From NCBI RefSeq assembly GCF_030209745.1, contig NZ_JARVRJ010000001.1, positions 310,001 through 374,000 of the forward strand: DNA of 64,000 nt. Reading direction: 5' to 3'. The notes under the pieces were generated by a model. That model worked only from the letters and a program-made list of their open reading frames with translations. It ran no database searches and was not told the origin of the DNA. The position numbers and the translations under genes were made by a program. Positions 18,779-27,471 of the stretch are shown here, one piece after another. The stretch comes from Arthrobacter sp. fls2-241-R2A-200. GTDB lineage: Bacteria > Actinomycetota > Actinomycetes > Actinomycetales > Micrococcaceae. How positions within the stretch are numbered: position 1 is the stretch's first letter; the number at the start of each line of letters is the position of its first letter.

Positions 18779-19156
18779 GTGGGTGCTATCCGTCAGTGTT
18801 CAAGATCAGCTTGCCGCCAGTCTGCGGTGGCCACTTTGACGTACGTGTACGCAGACTCCACGGCCGTTTTGGGCCCCCTGGCCACCTACGCCGAGCCGCA
18901 TGCCTATGACCTTTGCTCCCAGCACGCCGGCAGCCTCACGGTTCCTCGTGGCTGGGAGGTCCTGCGTTTGGCGATGCCGGCCACCAGGCCTGAGCCTGGT
19001 CCGGATGACTTGCTTGCTTTAGCAAATGCTGTCAGGGAGGCCGCCTCGGCAGCTCCGGAGACCGCCGCGCGGCACAGCCACCCGCAGATTGAGCCGCCGG
19101 CTGCCGCGGAAGGAACCCGCCGCGCCCACCTGCGCGTACTCCGCGAACCTTCGTAG
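18779..19156 (+). CDS. DUF3499 domain-containing protein
   Basis: A 125-residue actinobacterial protein beginning at GTG. The diagnostic start RQCSRSACRQSAVATLTYVYADSTAVLGPL (read in parts) contains two paired cysteines, with a third in DLCSQHAGSLTVPRGWEV, so a small zinc-binding fold is likely. DUF3499 is almost always next to the zincin-like gene and, in many relatives, a phosphomannomutase; here the next gene is a Trm112-like protein instead. Function is unknown. Confidence 0.88.
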   Translation: MGAIRQCSRSACRQSAVATLTYVYADSTAVLGPLATYAEPHAYDLCSQHAGSLTVPRGWEVLRLAMPATRPEPGPDDLLALANAVREAASAAPETAARHSHPQIEPPAAAEGTRRAHLRVLREPS

Positions 19157-19340
19157 TTCTTACCCACTGAGGCAAGTCACGCGAGGCGTCGTCACCGCGT
19201 CGTTGCAGGTGGACGCAGGGCCGCGAGCCTGGGACGCAATTCGTCGTCCGCGGACCAGGGGAGGGACTGCGCGGTAGGCTGGGATCAGCAGATAAGTCCA
19301 CCTAGCGTGCCACCACGGCGCCATCCAGGGAGCATCATTT

Positions 19341-19559
19341 ATGCCAAAGGTCAGTCCTGAACTGTTGTCCATCCTGCGCTGCCCCGTGACCGGTTCCCCA
19401 CTGGTCCAGGAGGGGGAAGAATTGGTCTCCACCGAGCCGGGAGCCGACGGCGAAAAGCTCCGCTACACGATGGAGGACGGCATTCCGTTGCTGCTTCCCC
19501 CGGAACTTTTGGCAGCCGCGAACGCTGCCGGCTCCAGCCACACCGATTCCCAGGCCTGA
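19341..19559 (+). CDS. Trm112/YcaR-like small protein
   Basis: A 72-residue protein of the Trm112/UPF0434 family: LLSILRCPVTGSPL near the start and RYTMEDGIPLLLPPE in the second half. Only one Cys of the usual zinc ribbon remains, as is common in bacterial members. These proteins act as partners or stabilisers of methyltransferases or sit near nucleotide-sugar genes. GGGAG precedes the ATG, and ahcY follows 50 bp downstream, so the two may be co-transcribed. Confidence 0.86.
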   Translation: MPKVSPELLSILRCPVTGSPLVQEGEELVSTEPGADGEKLRYTMEDGIPLLLPPELLAAANAAGSSHTDSQA

Positions 19560-19609
19560 ACGGCTTCCCCTCCACATCCGCACGTCCGGTTAATCCCTAA
19601 GGAACTTCC

Positions 19610-21088
19610 ATGACTTTCGACTTCAAAGTGGCTGACATTTCCCTCGCGGAGGCGGGCCGCCACCAGATCCGCCTTGCTGAGCACGAAATGCCCGGCCTGA
19701 TGTCACTCCGGGCGGAATTCGGAGCGGAGCAGCCGCTGAAGGGTGCCCGGATCGCCGGATCGTTGCACATGACAGTGCAGACTGCGGTCCTCATCGAGAC
19801 CCTCACAGCCTTGGGTGCCGAGGTCCGTTGGGCTTCCTGCAACATCTTCTCCACGCAGGACGAGGCCGCGGCCGCCGTCGTTGTCGGTAACGGTACGCCG
19901 GAAGACCCGCAGGGTGTCCCGGTCTTCGCTTGGAAGGGCGAAACCCTCGAAGAGTACTGGTGGACCGCGGAGCAGATCCTGACGTGGCCCGGCGCGGAGA
20001 CCAATCCCGAACTCGGTCCCAACATGATTCTCGACGACGGCGGTGACGCCACGATGCTGCTGCACAAGGGCGTGGAATTCGAAGCCGCCGGTGCAGTGCC
20101 GGCAGCCACCGAGGAAGATCCTGAGGAATACATACTCATCCTTGACCTCCTACGCCGCACATTGGCCACCGACCCGCAAAAGTGGACCCGGCTGGCGGCC
20201 CGCATCGAAGGCGTCACGGAAGAAACCACCACCGGCGTACACCGCCTGTACCAGCTTGCCGAGCAGGGCAAGCTGCTTTTCCCGGCCATCAACGTGAACG
20301 ATTCCGTCACTAAGAGCAAGTTCGATAACAAGTACGGCATTCGCCACTCCTTGCCGGACGGGATCAACCGCGCCACCGACGTCCTCATGGGCGGTAAGGT
20401 CGCCGTCGTCTGCGGCTATGGCGACGTCGGCAAGGGTGCCGCAGAGGCGCTGCGCGGACAGGGATCGCGGGTGATTGTCACGGAAATCGACCCCATCTGT
20501 GCCCTGCAGGCCGCCATGGACGGCTACCAGGTTGCCAAACTGGAATCCGTCCTGGCGCAGGGCGACATTTTCATCACCACCACGGGCAACAAGGATGTCA
20601 TCATGGCCGAGCACATGCTCGGCATGAAGAACAAGGCGATCGTGGGCAACATCGGCCACTTCGACAATGAAATCGATATGGCCGGATTGGCCAAGCTGCC
20701 CGGTGTGAAGAAGGTGGAAATCAAGCCGCAGGTCCACGAGTGGGTCTTCGACGCCGGTTCAGATGACGAACGTTCCATCATCGTCCTGTCCGAGGGACGC
20801 CTCCTCAACTTGGGTAACGCCACCGGTCACCCGTCCTTCGTGATGAGCAACTCGTTCGCGAACCAGACCATTGCGCAGATTGAGCTGTGGACCAAGAGGA
20901 ACCAGCCTGCGGGCGAACGTGAATACCAAAAGCAGGTTTACGTCCTGCCGAAGATCCTGGACGAGAAGGTGGCGCGCCTGCATTTGGACGCCCTGGGCGT
21001 GGAACTGACCGAATTGAGCAAGGACCAGGCAGACTACCTCGACTTGGACGTCGCTGGCCCCTACAAGGCGGAGCACTACCGCTACTAG
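19610..21088 (+). CDS. ahcY: Adenosylhomocysteinase
   Basis: S-adenosylhomocysteine hydrolase, splitting SAH into adenosine and homocysteine using tightly bound NAD and thereby relieving inhibition of methyltransferases. The 492-residue length matches actinobacterial SahH. The NAD-binding [18 protein letters not shown] loop, [28 protein letters not shown], and the C-terminal KAEHYRY that completes the neighbouring subunit's site are all present. AAGGA precedes the ATG. No SAH riboswitch-like structure is evident in the 50-bp leader. Confidence 0.97.
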   Translation: MTFDFKVADISLAEAGRHQIRLAEHEMPGLMSLRAEFGAEQPLKGARIAGSLHMTVQTAVLIETLTALGAEVRWASCNIFSTQDEAAAAVVVGNGTPEDPQGVPVFAWKGETLEEYWWTAEQILTWPGAETNPELGPNMILDDGGDATMLLHKGVEFEAAGAVPAATEEDPEEYILILDLLRRTLATDPQKWTRLAARIEGVTEETTTGVHRLYQLAEQGKLLFPAINVNDSVTKSKFDNKYGIRHSLPDGINRATDVLMGGKVAVVCGYGDVGKGAAEALRGQGSRVIVTEIDPICALQAAMDGYQVAKLESVLAQGDIFITTTGNKDVIMAEHMLGMKNKAIVGNIGHFDNEIDMAGLAKLPGVKKVEIKPQVHEWVFDAGSDDERSIIVLSEGRLLNLGNATGHPSFVMSNSFANQTIAQIELWTKRNQPAGEREYQKQVYVLPKILDEKVARLHLDALGVELTELSKDQADYLDLDVAGPYKAEHYRY

Positions 21089-21100
21089 GACCGCGGCGGT

Positions 21101-21181
21101 CCGGCTGTGCCTTATTTCCGGCTGTGCCTGATTCGCTTGACGAATCATGCGGCGTCGACGGTCCGTGCGTCGGCGCCGCAT
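21101..21181 (+). terminator. Direct repeat and hairpins downstream of ahcY
   Basis: A 12-bp direct repeat CCGGCTGTGCCT (21101 and 21118) is followed by a TGATTCG/CGAATCA hairpin (21129-21147) and a longer imperfect stem starting ATGCGGCG and ending CGCCGCAT (21147-21181). No U-tract follows, so this is a probable but not textbook terminator. Confidence 0.5.
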
Positions 21182-21307
21182 AATGACAGCGAGCTTACAG
21201 TTGCATTTCAATCTGGCCGCGGCCGGGGTTGATCCTCGTGTCGGCCCAAAGCCGGACGGTAGGCTCGACTGCAGACAAGAGAGCCGGCGGCAGGATATTG
21301 CCGGTGG

Positions 21308-22693
21308 ATGCCTACGGAAGTGAAACCCGCTGTGAGCGACAAGAGCCAGACACCGCAAGAGCCCGACACCGGTTCCCATGAGGACCCGGACGAGCCGGCT
21401 TTTGACTGGATGAAGCCAGCTTCGTCCAGCGGTTCTTCCGCAGCGGCGCCCACCGACGAGGTGCAGGGCGCCGCCGCCGGAGCTACCGCCGGCGCAGCCG
21501 GCCCCACCGAGCAGCCCAGCCCCACCGAGCAGCCCGGCCTCACCGAGCAGCCTGGCCTCACCGAGCAGCCCGGCTCGCGTGCCGACCGGAAAGCCGCCGA
21601 AGCGGGGACCGCCGGCGCCCACCAGCCAGTGGCCGAGACTCCCGTGTTCGCGGACACCTTGGCCCACACGCCGGCGGACAAGCAACCGTCCGCGTACTCC
21701 GAGCAGTCCACCTATTCGGAGCCGCTGCCGACGTCGGCCCTCCAGGTCCGTCCGCCGGAAGAGGAGGTGGCCCGCCGCAACGCCGAGCGTGAACAAGCAG
21801 CCAAGGTCAAGCCCGTTGGCCCCCGTGTTTTCCAGGTCCTGCTGGCTGTCTTCTACCCGATCATCCTTTTGGTCCTGGCAGTCCGCGCCGTGACCAGCCC
21901 GCTGTTCCTCTGGGTGGAGTACAACCGTCCTGGCTTCCCCGGAGACGGTTACGGCTTCAGCACCGATGACCGGATGACCTACGGCTCGTACGCTGTGGAC
22001 TATTTGAGCAACTGGGCCGGTCCCCGCTACTTGGGAGGCTTGGTCACCCAAGACGGCACCAAGCTTTTCCGCGACGGCGAAGTTGCCCACATGGCCGACG
22101 TCAAGGTCGTGATCCTGTCCACGTTCCTTGGTGGTCTCTTGCTGGTGCTGCTGAGCATCATCGCCATTCTGTATCTTCGTAAGCGCAGCAAGGGCGGCGT
22201 CCGTCGCGGCCTCTTCGCAGGCTCGATCGTCACGCTGGTCATCATCATCGCCTTGGGCGTCCTGGGCACGCTGAACTGGGAGCAGTTCTTTACCGATTTC
22301 CACCACGTTTTCTTTGCCAACGGCACCTGGACCTTCTCGCTGGATGACACCCTGATCCGCCTCTTCCCGGGCCAGTTCTGGGTGGACGCCGGCATCGTGA
22401 TCGGTGCCCTGGTCTTCATCGCGGCCGTGCTGACGTTCATCTTCACGTGGCCCACCCGTCGTCGAAGGGGACTTCCGCCGCGCAAACAGCGCAAGGCCGC
22501 CAGCCAGGACGCAACGGTAGAAGGCTCCAACCATGGTGACTCCAGCGCGGGCGAACTTGCCGACGTCGACGGGGGTGGCGAGGAAGCGGAAACGCTCGAC
22601 GCCGGAACCCGCGCGGGCGCACACGCCAGCAACGCTTCGGTAGACGCTGAAGACGATGCTCACCGGGAAGCGAAAACCAGAGCCAAGCGGTAG
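21308..22693 (+). CDS. TIGR01906 (DUF1461) family membrane protein
   Basis: A 461-residue protein. The first ~170 residues are acidic, disordered and repeat-bearing, including four TEQPxx-type hexapeptides at residues 66-89. The membrane part has helices at about 178-200, 275-295, 305-325 and 370-392, with the family-typical large loop (HMADVKVVI; NGTWTFSLDDTLIRLFPGQFW in parts). The tail is polar and charged. Function is unknown. It is convergent with the acyl-CoA synthetase gene, only 5 bp away. Confidence 0.86.
   Translation: MPTEVKPAVSDKSQTPQEPDTGSHEDPDEPAFDWMKPASSSGSSAAAPTDEVQGAAAGATAGAAGPTEQPSPTEQPGLTEQPGLTEQPGSRADRKAAEAGTAGAHQPVAETPVFADTLAHTPADKQPSAYSEQSTYSEPLPTSALQVRPPEEEVARRNAEREQAAKVKPVGPRVFQVLLAVFYPIILLVLAVRAVTSPLFLWVEYNRPGFPGDGYGFSTDDRMTYGSYAVDYLSNWAGPRYLGGLVTQDGTKLFRDGEVAHMADVKVVILSTFLGGLLLVLLSIIAILYLRKRSKGGVRRGLFAGSIVTLVIIIALGVLGTLNWEQFFTDFHHVFFANGTWTFSLDDTLIRLFPGQFWVDAGIVIGALVFIAAVLTFIFTWPTRRRRGLPPRKQRKAASQDATVEGSNHGDSSAGELADVDGGGEEAETLDAGTRAGAHASNASVDAEDDAHREAKTRAKR
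21503..21574 (+). repeat. Four tandem 18-bp repeats encoding TEQPxx
   Basis: Four consecutive hexapeptides (PTEQPS, PTEQPG, LTEQPG, LTEQPG) are encoded by an 18-bp unit of the form CCCACCGAGCAGCCCGGC. Copies differ at a few bases, and copy number is likely to vary between strains. Confidence 0.85.
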
Positions 22694-22698
22694 CGCCC

Positions 22699-24528
22699 TT
22701 ATTTTCGGTAGAGCTTGTCCACGACTCCTTGGAAATCGTGGATCACAGCCGAGCGCTTGAGCTTGAGCGACGGCGTGAGATGGCCCGATTCAACGCTTAA
22801 ATCGGCAGTGATGAACTCAAACTTCCGGATGGACTCAGCCGCCGAAACGAGCTTGTTGGCCTCGTCCACGGCGGGTTGGACGGCTGCCCGTACGCGCTGA
22901 TCCTCAACTGCTTCAGCCACGGACAGGGGCTTTATCTTCTGTTGAGAGCACCACTGGGCCAGCCCTTCGGGATCAAGGCTCAGCAAGGCTGCGATGAATG
23001 GTCGGCCCTCGCCAACTACCACGGCATGGGCGATCAACGGGTGTTCCCGGAGCTTCTCCTCCAGAGGCGCCGGGGCCACGTTCTTACCACCAGCGGTGAC
23101 CAACAGGTCTTTTTTGCGGCCGGTGATGGTCAGGAATCCGTCCTCGTCGAGTTCACCTAAATCCCCGGTCCGGAAGAAACCATCCACGAACGTGGCATCG
23201 GTGGCCTCGGGATTGCCGTGATAGCCCTTGAAAACGCCGATGCCTTTGACCAGGATCTCACCGTCGGGCGCCACGCGGATGGTGGTTCCTGGCAGTGGTA
23301 TGCCGACGGATCCAATGCGGGTCATGCCGGGCGTGTTGACCGTGCAGGGGGCCGTGGTTTCCGTCAGGCCGTACCCTTCGAGGACCGGAACGCCGGCGCC
23401 ATGGAAGAAGTGGTTATCCCGCAGGCTGAGCGGGCTCGCACCGGAAACCGTGAAACCAACGTTTCCGCCGAAGACCTGCCGGACTTTGGGATACAGGAGG
23501 CGGTTGAACGTTGAATGCTTGAGCCCCAAGAGCCACCCCGGACCTGCCCCTTCACCGCGGGCGGCGAGGTCCACCGCCGTCGAATACTCCACAGCTGTGG
23601 CAGATGCCGCGGCGAACAAAGCGGATCGGCCGCTCATGGCGGCGGCGTGGCTGGCCCCGGCGTACACCTTCTCGAAGATCCGGGGGACGGCCAGCAGGAA
23701 CGTGGGTTTGAAGGAACCGAGATCCGCCATCAGCCCGGCAGCGCCGGCGCTGTGCCCCAAGGTGATTCCCGCAGTGAGGCAGACAACCTGGACGGCGCGA
23801 GCAAGGACATGCGCCAAGGGGAGGAACATCAGTGTGCGGGCGCCGGGCTGCATGAGCAGTTCAGGGAGGAACGGTATGACGTTGCGGGCTACCCGGACGA
23901 AGTTGCCGTGGGTGATTTCGCAACCCTTTGGCTGGCCTGTGGTGCCGGAGGTGTACACGATGGAGGCGACGTCGGACAGCGTGGCGGCGCTGCGTTGGCG
24001 CTCCACCTCGGTATCCGAGATGCCCATGCCGACGGCGGCCAGGCTGGTGAGGTTCGGGGCGTCGCCGTCGTGATCCATGCGGATGATGGTGACCGGATCC
24101 TCGCCCAGCGCAGTTGATTTGTCTACCAGGGAACGGACCATGCCCGCCTTCGAGTCCTCCACGAAGACGCGGCGAGCTCCGGAATCAGCGAGGATCCACT
24201 CAATTTGGCTCGCAGAGGACGTCTCGTAGATGGGGACGGTAACCCCGCCCGCCATCCAGATGGCGAAATCCACCAGTGTCCATTCGAAGCTTGAATGGGA
24301 CAACACCGCTACGGGATCGCCAGGGTTCAGGCCGCCGGCGATCAACCCCTTGGCCAGATCGGTGACGTCCGCCAGGAAACGGGCAGCAGAAACATTGAGC
24401 CAGCCGTTAGGGGTCTTGTGCGCGTACAAGATGCCAAAAGGATCCTTACGGCAACGTTCCAGAAGAAGGTCCGTGACGTTGGTGCTTTCATCTGCCTCGA
24501 CCAGGAGCTCCGTACTAGCTTCCCTCAC
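22699..24528 (-). CDS. Long-chain acyl-CoA synthetase (FadD15-like)
   Basis: AMP-forming long-chain fatty acid-CoA ligase, 609 residues from a GTG. The P-loop motif YTSGTTGQPKG is at about residues 192-202; EGYGLTETTAP is the adenine-binding motif; the hinge TGDLGELDEDGFLTITGRKKDLLVT (read in parts) and the catalytic-lysine region near the C-terminus are present. The family feeds beta-oxidation or lipid synthesis; chain-length preference cannot be read. It lies 10 bp after the mannosyltransferase gene on the same strand. Confidence 0.93.
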   Translation of the reverse strand: MREASTELLVEADESTNVTDLLLERCRKDPFGILYAHKTPNGWLNVSAARFLADVTDLAKGLIAGGLNPGDPVAVLSHSSFEWTLVDFAIWMAGGVTVPIYETSSASQIEWILADSGARRVFVEDSKAGMVRSLVDKSTALGEDPVTIIRMDHDGDAPNLTSLAAVGMGISDTEVERQRSAATLSDVASIVYTSGTTGQPKGCEITHGNFVRVARNVIPFLPELLMQPGARTLMFLPLAHVLARAVQVVCLTAGITLGHSAGAAGLMADLGSFKPTFLLAVPRIFEKVYAGASHAAAMSGRSALFAAASATAVEYSTAVDLAARGEGAGPGWLLGLKHSTFNRLLYPKVRQVFGGNVGFTVSGASPLSLRDNHFFHGAGVPVLEGYGLTETTAPCTVNTPGMTRIGSVGIPLPGTTIRVAPDGEILVKGIGVFKGYHGNPEATDATFVDGFFRTGDLGELDEDGFLTITGRKKDLLVTAGGKNVAPAPLEEKLREHPLIAHAVVVGEGRPFIAALLSLDPEGLAQWCSQQKIKPLSVAEAVEDQRVRAAVQPAVDEANKLVSAAESIRKFEFITADLSVESGHLTPSLKLKRSAVIHDFQGVVDKLYRK

Positions 24529-24538
24529 GAGCGTGTCC

Positions 24539-26284
24539 CTAGATCCACGACGGCATCCACATCCTCATGTGCCATTGCTGGTAACTGATCACTTCCGCAG
24601 TCAGTACCGGGTAGAAGAACGCTGTTAACAGCACCGCCACCACCAGTACCAGGGTTACTGCGTAGAGCCCCGACCGGCGGCGCCAGGGCGGATCATTGCT
24701 GCGCCCCAGGACAAGGCCGAGTACGTAGGTGAGTCCCAGGACCAAGAAGGGTTCGAAGGACACTGCGTAGAAGATGAACATGGTGCGTTCGGGATACATG
24801 AACCAAGGCAGGTATCCGGCTGCAACCCCGGCCAAGATCGCTCCGGCGCGCCAGTCGCGGCGGCCGGCCCACCAGAAGAGCAGGATCACCAGGGCAATGG
24901 TTCCGCCCCACCACACTACGAGGTTTCCCAACGGCAGGATGGCCGACGAACAGGCCTGCACGTCGCAGCCGGGCGTGCCCTGCTTGGGCGCTTCATAGAA
25001 GAACGATGTAGGCCGACCCATCACAAGCCAGGTCCAGGGACTGGATTCGTAGGGGTGATCGGCGGTCAGGCCTTGATGGAAGTTGAACGCCTCAATGTGG
25101 TAATGCACCAGTGATCGCACGGAAGCGGGGAGCCAATCCCAACCTGGCGTCGGGTTCGTCGCAGCCCACTGCCGGTAGTAGGCGTCCTTGGAGAGGAACC
25201 ATCCTGTCCACGTCGCAGCGTAGGTCACGGCGGCAGCGGGAATGAGGGTCACGAACGCTGGTAATCCGTCCCTGATGATGCCCGTGCTGAACCAGGTCCG
25301 GATTCCGGCGACGCGGCGAGCATTCATGTCCCACAGGACAGTCATGATTCCAAAGGCAGCCACGAAGAACAGGGCCGACCATTTGGTCCCCACCGCCAAG
25401 CCCATGGAGATTCCGGCAACGAGGCGCCACCACCGCATGCCAAGCCATGGGCCGGTCACCAATTGCGTGGCGGAAGGCCGGGAACCGCCCGAACCAGCCG
25501 CTTGTGCGGCCAGCCGGGAGGCCAGACGACGGCGGCCGTCGTCGCGGTCCAACAGCAGGGCGCCAAAAGCGGCCAGGAGCCAAAAAGTCAGGAAGATGTC
25601 CAAAAGAGAGGTGCGGGAGAGCACCAAGTGGTGCCCGTCGATCGCAAGCAGCAGCCCCGCTATGGCAGCCAACGTGTGTGAACGGAAAAGCTTCAAGGCA
25701 ATGAGCGAAACCAGGAAGACCGTCAACGTGCCCGTCAACGCCGCACTGAAACGCCAGCCGAACGGGTTGTCGCCGCCGAACAGCCACATCCCGAAAGCGA
25801 TCATCCATTTGCCCACGGGAGGGTGGACTACGTATTCGGGCGTGTCCAGGAGGACATTGGGATTTCCTGCGTTGAACGAGTCGTTGGCTTGCGCCGGCCA
25901 GCTCCGCTCGTAGCCGCTGACCAGGTAGGAGTAAGCATCCTTGACGTAATAGGTCTCATCAAAGACCAAGCTGTGCGGCGTATCAAGCCGGAAGAAGCGC
26001 AGGATGCCGGCCAAGACGGCCGAGATCGTGGGAATCAGCCAAAACCACAAGCGCAACGACGCCGGATAGTCCCGCCAGCTCTGGATTGTCCCGATCAGCC
26101 GTTCCCGCAGGGCCGCCTCGGTGAATGCCTCCGCGGGGCGTGCTATCCAGCGGTGGCGGTCGAGTCCGCGTTCAAGCCCCCGGCCAAGCGCCCGCCCTGA
26201 CGTGCGGCCGGGGCCGCCTTGGCCGCTGTCGGATGACGCCGCAGGGGTGCTGGACGTAGCGTCGGAAACGAGCGTCTGGTTCAC
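24539..26284 (-). CDS. Protein O-mannosyltransferase (GT39/PMT family)
   Basis: A polyprenyl-phosphate-mannose-dependent protein mannosyltransferase of 581 residues. The first ~85 residues are a Gly/Arg-rich cytosolic tail. The catalytic acidic motif is in HSLVFDETYYVKDAYS after the first helix, and about ten more helices follow, with the HPPVGKWMIAFGM and ATNPTPGWDWLP loops typical of actinobacterial PMT. It glycosylates exported proteins co-translocationally. It is divergent from rsmI, a conserved actinobacterial pairing. The GTG start has only a weak ribosome-binding site. Confidence 0.91.
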   Translation of the reverse strand: MNQTLVSDATSSTPAASSDSGQGGPGRTSGRALGRGLERGLDRHRWIARPAEAFTEAALRERLIGTIQSWRDYPASLRLWFWLIPTISAVLAGILRFFRLDTPHSLVFDETYYVKDAYSYLVSGYERSWPAQANDSFNAGNPNVLLDTPEYVVHPPVGKWMIAFGMWLFGGDNPFGWRFSAALTGTLTVFLVSLIALKLFRSHTLAAIAGLLLAIDGHHLVLSRTSLLDIFLTFWLLAAFGALLLDRDDGRRRLASRLAAQAAGSGGSRPSATQLVTGPWLGMRWWRLVAGISMGLAVGTKWSALFFVAAFGIMTVLWDMNARRVAGIRTWFSTGIIRDGLPAFVTLIPAAAVTYAATWTGWFLSKDAYYRQWAATNPTPGWDWLPASVRSLVHYHIEAFNFHQGLTADHPYESSPWTWLVMGRPTSFFYEAPKQGTPGCDVQACSSAILPLGNLVVWWGGTIALVILLFWWAGRRDWRAGAILAGVAAGYLPWFMYPERTMFIFYAVSFEPFLVLGLTYVLGLVLGRSNDPPWRRRSGLYAVTLVLVVAVLLTAFFYPVLTAEVISYQQWHMRMWMPSWI

Positions 26285-26347
26285 CCGCCCATGCTACCTT
26301 TCGATTCCCGCTGCAGGGTTGACCCCGCGCGGCATTAGGCTTGGCAG

Positions 26348-27310
26348 GTGGACGAACAACAGGCAACCCCGGATAACGCCGATTTCAGTGACGACGCTCA
26401 TGCCGAGGTGGGCGAGGACTTCAGCGACGAACTGGTTGGTCTGGTTTCCGCGGCTGCGGGCCCGGCCGGAGCCCCGGGTGTGGGCAGGATCGTCCTGGCA
26501 GCCACCCCCATTGGCAACGTCGGCGATGCGTCGTCGCGGTTGGTCGAGTTGCTTGCCACTTCCGACATCGTGGCAGCCGAGGACACGCGCAGGCTGCATC
26601 GCTTGGTCACCGCGCTGGGCGTGGAAGTAACCGGCCGCGTGATCAGCTATCACGAACACAATGAAGTGGCCAAGACGGGCGAGTTGCTGGATCACGTACG
26701 CGCCGGAAAGACCATCCTCATGGTCAGCGATGCCGGCATGCCCGCGGTCTCCGATCCCGGTTTCCGCCTGGTCGAAGGAGCAGTTGCTGCCGGGCTGACC
26801 GTCACGGCCGTTCCCGGGCCGTCTGCTGTGCTCACTGCGTTGGCCCTGTCCGGCCTACCGACCGACCGCTTTTGCTTTGAAGGCTTCCTGCCGCGCAAGT
26901 CGGGGGAGCGAAACTCCCGCCTAGCCGATCTGGCTGACGAGCGACGGACCATGGTGTTTTTCGAAGCGCCGCACCGCCTTGAAGTGATGCTGCGTGCCCT
27001 GCACGAGCGCTTCGGCGCGGAACGCCGCGTCGCCGTCTGCCGTGAACTGACCAAGACGTACGAAGAAGTCCTCCGCGGAACGTTGCGCGAGCTCCTGGAG
27101 TGGGCTGAAAACAATGAAGTCCGCGGCGAAATTGCCGTGGTGGTCGCTGGTGCGCCCGAACAGGAACCTGGCAAGCCCGAGGACCATGTGGCGGCCGTGA
27201 ACGAGCTTATTTCCCAAGGTATGCGCCTCAAAGAGGCCGTAGCGGCTGTGGCCGAGGACGCCCGGATCAGCAAACGGGAACTCTACTCGGCGGTCCTGGC
27301 AGCACGCTGA
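26348..27310 (+). CDS. rsmI: 16S rRNA (cytidine1402-2'-O)-methyltransferase
   Basis: RsmI 2'-O-methylates C1402 of 16S rRNA in the decoding centre using SAM. The tetrapyrrole-methylase fold is shown by LAATPIGNVGD, VAAEDTRRLHRL, VSDAGMPAVSDPG, VPGPSAVLTALALSGLP and FEAPHRLEVML. An acidic ~45-residue N-terminal extension precedes the domain, so a downstream start is possible, but the GTG at 26348 is the first in frame. In relatives metG commonly lies between rsmI and tatD; here it is not in the window. Confidence 0.94.
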   Translation: MDEQQATPDNADFSDDAHAEVGEDFSDELVGLVSAAAGPAGAPGVGRIVLAATPIGNVGDASSRLVELLATSDIVAAEDTRRLHRLVTALGVEVTGRVISYHEHNEVAKTGELLDHVRAGKTILMVSDAGMPAVSDPGFRLVEGAVAAGLTVTAVPGPSAVLTALALSGLPTDRFCFEGFLPRKSGERNSRLADLADERRTMVFFEAPHRLEVMLRALHERFGAERRVAVCRELTKTYEEVLRGTLRELLEWAENNEVRGEIAVVVAGAPEQEPGKPEDHVAAVNELISQGMRLKEAVAAVAEDARISKRELYSAVLAAR

Positions 27311-27471
27311 TCAGAGCTGTGCACCTGCACAAATCGGCGATGCCCAGGCAGTGCGCGACGGCGTAGACACTGCTTCTTGCCGGGCAGTACGGTGGCAGTA
27401 ATTCAAGCCACTTCTGGCAAGGAACCCAAGCGGTGCACTTCTCCAAAGGCACCCAAGACGAAGGAGTCGCC

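Noticed and set aside
19560-19609. SAH riboswitch before ahcY
   Set aside because: The leader is only 50 bp and shows no pseudoknot-forming GC stems of the SAH riboswitch.
20759-22663. Long open reading frame on the minus strand opposite ahcY and the TIGR01906 gene
   Set aside because: It mirrors genuine plus-strand genes. Its protein is rich in His, Gly, Val and Asp with no family features, as expected of antisense frames in high-GC DNA.
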